Assembly (NCBI GenBank): GCA_034505955.1
Contig: JAPDQK010000011.1
Span: 1 to 64,000, forward strand
Length of the DNA: 64,000 nucleotides
Direction of reading: 5' to 3'
DNA from: Zhuqueibacter pondensis
Lineage (GTDB): Bacteria > Zhuqueibacterota > Zhuqueibacteria > Zhuqueibacterales > Zhuqueibacteraceae
Below the pieces are notes generated by a model. That model was given only the letters and a program-made list of their open reading frames with translations, did no database searches and was not told the origin of the DNA. A program made the position numbers and the translations under genes. This document shows, in pieces, positions 1 to 7,018 of the stretch (position 1 is its first letter; the number at the start of each line of letters is the position of its first letter).

Positions 1-146
1 TTTGGAATGGTGTGGATCAAACAAACCGGAAAATTGCTGCGGGTATTTATTTTGCAGTGTTGCGCTGCCGGGCCAAAGCAAAGACGGACTCAAATCTGGA
101 AACACAAATTCTTACTGTTAAAAGCCAAGTGCTTTATCTGAAATAG
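1..146 (+). CDS. C-terminal end of a secreted protein with a type IX-like sorting domain (partial)
   Basis: The frame beginning at base 3 is open from the window edge to a TAG at 144-146 and gives 47 residues. It begins WNGVDQTNRKIAAGIYF and ends QVLYLK. This matches the last half of the C-terminal sorting domain (W-[ND]-G-x-D, then a G-[IV]-YF beta strand, then a hydrophobic end with K) seen at the ends of the other secreted proteins in this window. The function of the missing upstream part cannot be told. A hairpin followed by five Ts lies 48 bases after the stop, which fits the end of this gene. The call rests on motif resemblance over a short stretch. Confidence 0.6.
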   Translation, partial: WNGVDQTNRKIAAGIYFAVLRCRAKAKTDSNLETQILTVKSQVLYLK

Positions 147-193
147 AAGTGGCTCGAAAATGTAAATTGGGGCATCTCTCATCCTCTTTTGCC

Positions 194-227
194 ACCCTGG
201 AAGGCTACGCCCGGACAGGGTCTTTTT
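194..227 (+). terminator. Probable terminator hairpin after the partial secreted gene
   Basis: ACCCTG at 194-199 pairs with CAGGGT at 216-221 and is followed by C and five Ts. The loop carries GGCTACGCCCG, the core of the intergenic repeat family seen elsewhere in the window, so this may be a repeat copy that also serves as a terminator. Confidence 0.4.
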
Positions 228-316
228 AGCCCAGATAATTCACGCGGTGCGTAAATCGGCCGCACTCTGCTTTTGGGCGCAGCCTGAAAATCTGATTTAT
301 GAATTATCGGGGTTAG
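226..316. repeat. 91-bp palindrome-ended element, copy 1 (diverged)
   Basis: The left end TTAGCCCAGATAATTCAC and the right end GAATTATCGGGGTTAG form imperfect inverted repeats. The element is homologous, in the opposite orientation, to the one at 50068-50157. Besides the ends, inner blocks such as TGCGTAAAT, CACT, TGC and TTTG line up in the same order when one copy is reversed. The two copies differ by one base in length. Copy 1 lies 278 bases upstream of the large secreted gene at 595. The bases from 317 to 594 hold nothing else that I can support. Confidence 0.6.
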
Positions 317-594
317 GAATGAACACAAGAGTGTTCCCCAAGAAGATTCCCTGGATCCTTATAGTCGCTGCGCAAAATGTGAAGCGCCACTTGTTCGTAG
401 TAAGTTTGCCAGTGGCGTTAGATATGACAAAACTTGTTTCCTCCTCTGCATCCCAGTCAATTGCCGGTAAATAATAGTTGTCATTTCTCACCTTATACCT
501 CGTTCACCTTGATCACCTGACTCTTGGCTGTAGCTCGACAATATTCGTTTCAATGAGCGTGTTGTATTGAGATAACTGCTGAGGAGAGAGCATT

Positions 595-3500
595 ATGAGA
601 ACCGCATGCCGCTGTTTCTCCCACTTACTTCCGCTCTTGACTTTTCTTGCGCTTGATTGCATCACTTTGCAAGATGCGCCAGCCCAATCCATCCAATTCC
701 GCGATGTAACGAACGAAACAGGGATAACACCCAATGATCCCGAAGGTTACGGCCACGGGTCCTCTTTTGGTGATTTCAATGGTGATGGCCGGCCGGACAT
801 TTACATTATTTCGTATGCCACGGCCAATTTTCTTTTCCGCAACGACGGCGGGCATTTCACTGATATTGCCGCTTCCGCTGGAGTGCAGTATCCCTCGGCG
901 AGTGATCGGGGGATGGCGGCAGCGGATTATGACAATGATGGCGATCTCGACATCTATATTGCCGCAGGTTACACCGGCAATGTGCTCTATCACAACAACG
1001 GTGACAATACCTTCACAGACGTTACCGATGAGGCCGGCGTCAATTTGACCGGCCAGGGACAGGGCGCGGCATGGGGTGATTATAACGGAGATGGTTTACT
1101 CGATCTGTTTGTCGCCCAAACCGATGGCTACAACGTTTTGTTCCGCCAGGAAAGTGATCATCATTTTACCGATGTTAACGACGCAGCAGACATCGGTAAT
1201 TACTCTTTCAGCTTGCAACCGGTGTTTTTCGATGTCGACAATGACGGCGATGTCGATCTGTTTGTCGCCCGCAGAGAAAATCAGGCGAATTTGCTGTACA
1301 TTAATAATGGCAATGGCACCTTCCGCGAGCGCGCCGCTGCCTGGGGAATCGATTCTCCGGCACCGCACAGCCAGGGTGCTGCAGTCGGCGATTACGATCG
1401 TGACGGCGATTTGGACGTTTATGTTTGTGACTATGATGGTTATAATCTGCTGTATCGTAACCAGGGCCATTATTTTGAAGAAGTCGCAAGTTGGGCTGGA
1501 GTGGAAGCGGGATATTCCGGCAACCGGGGCGCGGTGTTTGCGGATTTCAATGACGATGGCTGGCTCGATCTTTATGTGACGCGTCGCAATGAAAACAAGA
1601 TGTATCAGAACAACGGCGACGGCACGTTTCGCAATGTCAGCGGCTCATCAGGGGCTAATGATTGGAATGACGGTTATAGTCCGTCCATTGCTGATTATGA
1701 CAACGATGGCGATCTCGACATTTTCTTTACCAACACCGGCCAGAATAGCGTGCTCCTGCAAAACCAGGGTCCATTCAATAACTGGCTGCAAATCAAGTTG
1801 ATCGGTACCACCAGCAATAGTGGCGGCGTCGGCGCCAGATTGACGGGTTGGCTGAATGGTCAGAGACAGACCCAGACAATTGTTGCCGGGCAAGCCTATC
1901 TTTGCACCGGCAGCGATTTGACCGCACATTTTGCCCTTGGTTCAAGCACGCATCTTGACAGTCTGGTTATTCACTGGCCTTCCGGGATACGCGACCGTTT
2001 TCCAAATCTCAGCGCCAATCAGAAGTTGACGTTGATCGAGGGCACAGGCGGCGGACCGGATACGACCGCACCAATTATCACCGGAGTTGCTGCCGACAAC
2101 CTCACGAGCACGACCGCAACAATCTCCTGGCGAACCGACGAATTGGCCGATTCCCAAGTTGAGTACGGCTTGACGGCCAATTATGGCAGCACGACGCTGC
2201 TTGATTCAAATCGCGTCAACACACATGCCGTCTCCCTTGCAGGACTGATAAAAAATACCACTTATCATTATCGTGTCCGCTCCAGGGATGCGGCTGGCAA
2301 TCTGGCAGTAAGTAATGACTTCACTTTCACCACGTTATCGACGGATGTGACGCCACCGGTAATTTTGAGCGTCTTCGCGGGCAACTTCACCTCATCTTCC
2401 GCGACGATTAACTGGACGACAGATGAGGCCAGCGATTCACAAGTGGAATATGGCTTGACGACAAGTTATGGTAATAGCACGGCGCTTGAGTCGGCGCTGG
2501 TGACTTCGCATACCGTCTCACTTTCAGGCTTGCAAGCGAGCACCACGTATCACTATCGCGTGAAATCCAAAGATGCCGCTGGCAATCTGGCTGTTGGTGA
2601 TGATTTCACTTTTAGCACGCTCGCGATGTCACCTTTTCAGATCGTTTTGTACGAAATCTATGAGGTCGTACTGACCGCCAATAATCCCGGGGCGAATCCT
2701 TATCTTAATGGACCTGCGGTCTCTGTGACGTTCACCGGCACCTCTGGCGCTGCCTTGGGGAAATCTGTCACGATAAAGGGTTTCTGGGATGGCGGCGCAA
2801 CTTATCGCGTACGTTTCGCTCCAACCGCAACTGGTGACTGGTCATGGACTTCCAGCTCGAGCGACATAGGTCTTAACGGAAAATCAGGCGTTCTGACTTG
2901 CAGTGGCACCCTGCCCTCAGGACACGCTTCGGCTCGCGGACACGTCCACGAGTCAGTGATGTTTCCTTATACCTTTGTGCACGACGATGGTACGCCCTTT
3001 TTCTTAATGGGCGACACGCAGTGGCTGTTCAGCAGCAGCGACGTTTCCTGGCCCACGGAGTTTCAGACGTATGTGGAGGCGCGAGCCGCGCAAGGTTTTA
3101 ATTACGTACACGGCCAGGTTTATGCAATGAATCCCCCGGGCGTCGAGAAAAACGAAGGTGGCCCCGTCTTCTACTCGAATCATGTTGACAACCTGAACCC
3201 CGGGTTCTTTCAAATTCTCGATCAGCGTGTGGCGTATATGAACAGCAGGGGCATCGTCGCCGGCCTTCTTTTGGCTTGGGCCGATGAAGGATGGCAACAA
3301 TTTTCCACGCCAGCGCAAGTCGACCGCTATATTCAATACTTGATCAATCGTTATGCTGCTTACAATGTCATCTGGATCACTGCTGGCGAGTATGAGGAAG
3401 CGGAACCGCCCGGTGGGCATAATCATATCGGCGAGTTTCTCAAAGCCAACGATCCCTATGATCATCCGATTACGACCCACACCATCAATACGAGTGCGGA

Positions 3501-5823
3501 TGATTTTGGCAATGCGGCATGGCACACGACGATCTATGAGCAAACTTCCAATCCGGCACAGATCACCAGTGACCGGCGATACCACAAACCGGTGATCAAT
3601 GCCGAGTTCGGTTACGAAGGCCGTCAATCCGCAGACGAGGTGCGCCAGGATGTCTGGGAAATTGTCATGCGCGGCGGCTTTTTCGTCTACGGGAATGCGG
3701 CTACATACCACTACAATGCGAGCATGACGCCGGAAAATTTGTACTCGGCCGGTGCCACGTACATGAAGATTCTCAAAAATTTCTGGACGAACAACGGCAG
3801 ATATACGATCGAGTGGTGGAAGTTTACACGGTTTGATTCTCTCGGCAAATCCCGCTGGCTGGCCGGGAACCCTGGTGTCGCCTACGTCGTTTATGTCGAC
3901 AATCCAGATCCTTTCACAATTGATCTTTCAGATGCCCTCGGCCAAATCAGAGGGCAATGGTTTGACACCCGGCAGGGCCGGTGGAGCACCACTTTTTCCG
4001 ATTCCGCCAGCTCTGCTGTTCCTGTCACACCGCCGGGATCGGGATTCGCGGCGTATGTGACCGTCGGCACAGACACCGTACCGCCGGTCATCACTTCGGT
4101 TGGTTCGACAAATATCACTTCCTCATCCGCCACAATTATCTGGGCAACGAATGAGGCCAGCGATTCGCAAGTGGAATATGGATTGACCACCAGTTACGGC
4201 ATGTTTGCGTCGATGGACACCATGCTCGTTACTTCTCATTCCGTTGCATTGGCACAATTGACACCCGATACCACCTACCATTATCGTGTCCTCTCGAAGG
4301 ACGCGGCCGGGAATCAGGCAGTTTCCGCCGACTATACTTTTCGGACTTTGGCCCGAACCGTTTCCGGTCTCGTCGGCACCTTTACGTGGCAGTCCGATCC
4401 CAATGCCGGCGCCAACAGCTTTGACGAAGCCGTGATCACGATCGTGGTCACGGAGCTCAACGCGACGCAGTTGCAAGTTCGCGCCACCGCGGACTTGCTT
4501 TACGGAGTTGGTGACGATGATTACATGGTCAATCCTTATGTACGCCTGGACAACACGAAGCAGTACATTTATCTTGGGCGTATCGGTGGACAGACTGTAA
4601 ACCCGGCTGGCGGCAAAACCGTTCCCTATTCAACCACGCTGACTTTTAGCAAACCGGCCGCCGGTGGCGCATGGTATCTTGGCTACGAAAATTATTTCGA
4701 TGGCTCGCACATTCCGGAGACCAATCGTGGCGCCGAAGAAAGCGGACCGTTGCGTGGCGGTGGCGATCGTCCGGATACCACAGCACCCGTGATTTCGAGT
4801 GTCACTGCAACAAATTTGGCTTCAACCTCTGCAATGATCACATGGATCACTGACGAGGCCGCTGATTCGCAAGTGGAATATGGATTGACCACCAGTTACG
4901 GCATGTTTGCGTCGATGGACACCATGCTCGTTACTTCTCATTCCGTTATGTTGGCACAGTTGACACCCGATACCACCTACCATTATCGTGTCCTCTCGAA
5001 AGACGCGGCCGGGAATCAGGCAGTTTCCGCCGACTTTACTTTTCGGACTTTGCCCCGAACCGTTTCCGGTCTCATCGGCACCTTTACGTGGCAGTCCGAT
5101 CCCAATGCCGGCGCCAACAGCTTTGACGAAGCCGTTATCACGATCGTGGTCACGGAGCACAATGCGACGCAGTTGCAAGTTCGCGCCACCGCGGACTTGC
5201 TTTACGGAGTTGGTGACGATGATTACATGGTCAATCCTTATGTACGCCTGGACAATACGAAGCAGTACATTTATCTTGGACGTGTCTGTGGACAGACTGT
5301 AAACCTGGCTGGCGGCAAAACCGTTCCCTATTCAACCACGCTGACTTTTGGCAAACCGGCCGCCGGTGGCACATGGTATCTTGGCTATGAAAATTATTTC
5401 GATGGTACGCATGTCCCGGAGACCAATCGCGGCGCCGAGGAAAGCGGGCCGTTGCGTAACAGCAGCCTCGCGTCGGGCAAACCCGCAGCCGAGTGCCAGT
5501 CGGTGCTACGGCCGGAAGAACTGATCCCCTCGGAAATTGCATTATATAATTATCCCAATCCCTTCAATGCTTTCACAAGGATATGCTTTGAGTTGCCACA
5601 GCCGGCCGATATTCAATTGTCCATTTTTGATTTGACCGGCCGTGAAGTACGGGAATTAATGACAGGTCCGTTTGCAGCCGGATGTCATGAGGTAATGTGG
5701 AACGGCAGAAATCGCGAGGGGATTGAATTGAACACCGGCTTCTGCATCGTGCGCTTGCGCTATCGCATGAACCAATCCAGGACCTGGGCGCAAATCGTGC
5801 GCCGGGTGATGATGGTGAAATAA
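595..5823 (+). CDS. Secreted multidomain protein: FG-GAP/UnbV, fibronectin III, DUF5060-DUF4038 glycosidase, sorting domain
   Basis: This 1742-residue protein has an N-terminal signal peptide (about 1-31). Residues 33-395 hold repeated D-x-[DN]-x-D-G calcium loops of FG-GAP/VCBS type, and about 395-483 is an ASPIC/UnbV domain. Two fibronectin III-like domains follow (489-582, 584-678). A DUF5060 beta domain (681-786) precedes a DUF4038-type (apiosidase-like, GH140-related) TIM barrel at about 790-1062, containing GDTQWLF and NAEFGYEG. A collagen-binding-like domain (1066-1157) precedes two near-identical repeats of fibronectin III plus a 130-residue module I do not recognise. A sorting domain containing NYPNPFNAFT ends the protein (about 1643-1742). 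It is probably an exported plant or microbial polysaccharide hydrolase. The substrate is not evident. The ATG follows GAGGAGAGAG. The FG-GAP/UnbV half fused to a glycosidase is unusual. Confidence 0.85.
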   Translation: MRTACRCFSHLLPLLTFLALDCITLQDAPAQSIQFRDVTNETGITPNDPEGYGHGSSFGDFNGDGRPDIYIISYATANFLFRNDGGHFTDIAASAGVQYPSASDRGMAAADYDNDGDLDIYIAAGYTGNVLYHNNGDNTFTDVTDEAGVNLTGQGQGAAWGDYNGDGLLDLFVAQTDGYNVLFRQESDHHFTDVNDAADIGNYSFSLQPVFFDVDNDGDVDLFVARRENQANLLYINNGNGTFRERAAAWGIDSPAPHSQGAAVGDYDRDGDLDVYVCDYDGYNLLYRNQGHYFEEVASWAGVEAGYSGNRGAVFADFNDDGWLDLYVTRRNENKMYQNNGDGTFRNVSGSSGANDWNDGYSPSIADYDNDGDLDIFFTNTGQNSVLLQNQGPFNNWLQIKLIGTTSNSGGVGARLTGWLNGQRQTQTIVAGQAYLCTGSDLTAHFALGSSTHLDSLVIHWPSGIRDRFPNLSANQKLTLIEGTGGGPDTTAPIITGVAADNLTSTTATISWRTDELADSQVEYGLTANYGSTTLLDSNRVNTHAVSLAGLIKNTTYHYRVRSRDAAGNLAVSNDFTFTTLSTDVTPPVILSVFAGNFTSSSATINWTTDEASDSQVEYGLTTSYGNSTALESALVTSHTVSLSGLQASTTYHYRVKSKDAAGNLAVGDDFTFSTLAMSPFQIVLYEIYEVVLTANNPGANPYLNGPAVSVTFTGTSGAALGKSVTIKGFWDGGATYRVRFAPTATGDWSWTSSSSDIGLNGKSGVLTCSGTLPSGHASARGHVHESVMFPYTFVHDDGTPFFLMGDTQWLFSSSDVSWPTEFQTYVEARAAQGFNYVHGQVYAMNPPGVEKNEGGPVFYSNHVDNLNPGFFQILDQRVAYMNSRGIVAGLLLAWADEGWQQFSTPAQVDRYIQYLINRYAAYNVIWITAGEYEEAEPPGGHNHIGEFLKANDPYDHPITTHTINTSADDFGNAAWHTTIYEQTSNPAQITSDRRYHKPVINAEFGYEGRQSADEVRQDVWEIVMRGGFFVYGNAATYHYNASMTPENLYSAGATYMKILKNFWTNNGRYTIEWWKFTRFDSLGKSRWLAGNPGVAYVVYVDNPDPFTIDLSDALGQIRGQWFDTRQGRWSTTFSDSASSAVPVTPPGSGFAAYVTVGTDTVPPVITSVGSTNITSSSATIIWATNEASDSQVEYGLTTSYGMFASMDTMLVTSHSVALAQLTPDTTYHYRVLSKDAAGNQAVSADYTFRTLARTVSGLVGTFTWQSDPNAGANSFDEAVITIVVTELNATQLQVRATADLLYGVGDDDYMVNPYVRLDNTKQYIYLGRIGGQTVNPAGGKTVPYSTTLTFSKPAAGGAWYLGYENYFDGSHIPETNRGAEESGPLRGGGDRPDTTAPVISSVTATNLASTSAMITWITDEAADSQVEYGLTTSYGMFASMDTMLVTSHSVMLAQLTPDTTYHYRVLSKDAAGNQAVSADFTFRTLPRTVSGLIGTFTWQSDPNAGANSFDEAVITIVVTEHNATQLQVRATADLLYGVGDDDYMVNPYVRLDNTKQYIYLGRVCGQTVNLAGGKTVPYSTTLTFGKPAAGGTWYLGYENYFDGTHVPETNRGAEESGPLRNSSLASGKPAAECQSVLRPEELIPSEIALYNYPNPFNAFTRICFELPQPADIQLSIFDLTGREVRELMTGPFAAGCHEVMWNGRNREGIELNTGFCIVRLRYRMNQSRTWAQIVRRVMMVK
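4162..5457 (+). repeat. Tandem in-frame 702-bp duplication inside the large secreted gene
   Basis: Bases 4162-4755 recur at 4864-5457 with an exact offset of 702 and only about two dozen mismatches by eye. The weaker homology starts earlier, near 4073 and 4775. The unit encodes one fibronectin III-like domain plus one 130-residue module, that is 234 residues, so the reading frame is kept. The close DNA identity points to a recent duplication or gene conversion. Confidence 0.9.
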
Positions 5824-5848
5824 AAATATTTACCCCTGCTTTTTGTGC

Positions 5849-5877
5849 TTGACAGGGATTCTTTCCCAGACTAATTT
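5849..5877 (+). promoter_or_regulatory. Strong sigma-70-like promoter for the Smr-domain gene
   Basis: TTGACA at 5849-5854 and TAATTT at 5872-5877 are separated by 17 bases. The site lies just after the stop of the large secreted gene and upstream of the Smr-domain gene. It is a full match to the -35 consensus. Read from sequence only. Confidence 0.5.
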
Positions 5878-6030
5878 ATTTTTGAGTCTGTTGTGCTAAA
5901 AATAGATTGCTGCACAAAGAGATGGTGAAAGCGGAAGGAGGCAGGCATCTCGTTCTTGCTTCTCAGGGCCTCTCACTTTTTCATCCTCCCTCGCATTGCG
6001 TTCAACCTCAAATTCTGCGATCAGGCATGT

Positions 6031-6378
6031 ATGAGTGCAAATTATATTTTTTCGATTGACGTTGCCCATCCGCCCCGATCATCCGCGCAAGTCGAAGCTG
6101 AGTTGAATGCGGCGCATGCAAAGGTAAGAAATTCCTCCACCCTGCGCGTCATCAAGGTCATTCACGGTTATGGCAGCCACGGCCGAGGCGGGATCACCAA
6201 AGAGACGGTTCGAAACTGGGCTTTTCAATTTCGCCGGCGCTTCCGTGCCATCATTGACGGCGAAAACTATGACCTTTTTGATGACGACACCCAGGCACTG
6301 CGACAAGAATGTGGCCAAATTGACGATACCGATCTGGGAATGGGTAATCCGGGAATCACCCTGATCTGGGTGAAATAG
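6031..6378 (+). CDS. Smr domain-containing protein
   Basis: This small protein (115 residues from the ATG at 6031) has the Smr (small MutS-related) signature VIHGYGSHGRGG near its middle, flanked by the helical stretch KETVRNWAFQFRRRF. Smr domains bind or nick branched DNA or RNA, and free-standing versions occur in many bacteria with poorly known roles. The homology-like region starts at SANYIFSIDVAHPPR, which supports the ATG at 6031. A TTG at 5956, fourteen bases after AGGAGG, would add 25 residues. The gene has its own promoter-like site at 5849-5877. Nothing in the neighbourhood suggests a specific DNA-repair pathway. Confidence 0.75.
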   Translation: MSANYIFSIDVAHPPRSSAQVEAELNAAHAKVRNSSTLRVIKVIHGYGSHGRGGITKETVRNWAFQFRRRFRAIIDGENYDLFDDDTQALRQECGQIDDTDLGMGNPGITLIWVK

Positions 6379-6386
6379 AGAAGGCA

Positions 6387-6441
6387 AATTCAAATTTGAA
6401 GCCGGTGTTTTCTGATGTCATTTTTGGAATTCAAATTTGAA
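6387..6441. promoter_or_regulatory. Pair of identical palindromic sites spaced 41 bp
   Basis: The 14-mer AATTCAAATTTGAA occurs at 6387-6400 and again at 6428-6441. Its core TTCAAATTTGAA is a perfect palindrome. The 41-base spacing is close to four helical turns, as expected for two dimers on one DNA face. The sites lie between the Smr gene and the structured-RNA candidate. An operator role is inference. Confidence 0.35.
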
Positions 6442-6659
6442 ATTGGAATCCAACTTGATACACTTTCCAGGCATAATTACGAAATTGTCAGTATCTCTCC
6501 CAATGGCCACAAAGTTTCAACCTGCTTTGTTTTCACAATTTAGATCAGCATTTGGGGGGCTGAGATTTGCCTTCGCGGATTTCTGCTTTTGGCATGCCTC
6601 TTGCTTTGGTAAGGGCCAGAATGATGAGTTAGCGTTCATTAAGATCGAGCAGGAGCTGA

Positions 6660-6961
6660 GCGGTCTTAATGAGAACTTGCCTCCCGTGAGCAAACATGGA
6701 TGTTACTCCCAGGGAAGCACCCTGCAGGAAGCATGGGTTTCGGCCTTGCGGCCGACATGGAATTCGCGTCCGGTCGAAACGCGTGGCATCAACAAGCCAC
6801 AGAACATTTCTGACCAATGGCGAACAGTGACGTTTGCCAGAAATCAACGAAGGCGCTTGGTCGGACGCGTTTTTCGTGAAACGAGTGCAGTGTTTCACAT
6901 AAAGTTTGTGGCTCCCCCTCACAGCCAAGAGGTCCGGGTTGAAAGACTCGGGCCTTTTTTT
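6660..6961 (+). ncRNA. Candidate structured non-coding RNA, family not recognised
   Basis: A run of compact hairpins on the plus strand ends in a strong terminator. Stems seen are AACAT/ATGTT (6693-6704), CAGGG/CCCTG (6710-6724), TCGGCC/GGCCGA (6740-6755), CGCGT/ACGCG (6765-6783), GTGGC/GCCAC (6783-6800), ATTTC plus TGGCGAAC with GTTTGCCA plus GAAAT (6806-6844) and GTGAAAC/GTTTCAC (6876-6898). GACCAA at 6812-6817, bulged inside one helix, can pair with TTGGTC at 6857-6862 and would make a pseudoknot. I found none of the conserved tmRNA, RNase P or SRP RNA motifs. A 6S-like RNA is possible but unproven. The 5-prime end is a guess. An open frame across the region has no protein-like features. 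Confidence 0.45.
6931..6961 (+). terminator. Rho-independent terminator of the structured-RNA candidate
   Basis: GGTCCGGGT at 6931-6939 pairs over its full nine positions (two of them G-T) with ACTCGGGCC at 6946-6954. The loop is six bases and seven Ts follow. It points along the plus strand, and no recognisable protein gene precedes it, which is why a non-coding transcript is proposed. Confidence 0.8.
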
Positions 6962-7018
6962 ATTTCAACCGAACGAAGAACAGAGAAAATGGCTTTGCTG
7001 GCAGTCAGGCTCGTTGTC

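Noticed and set aside
6660..6961. tmRNA, RNase P or SRP RNA
   Set aside because: The conserved GGATTCGAC, GAGGAAAGTCC and SRP loop motifs are absent, and there is no tRNA-like 3-prime end.
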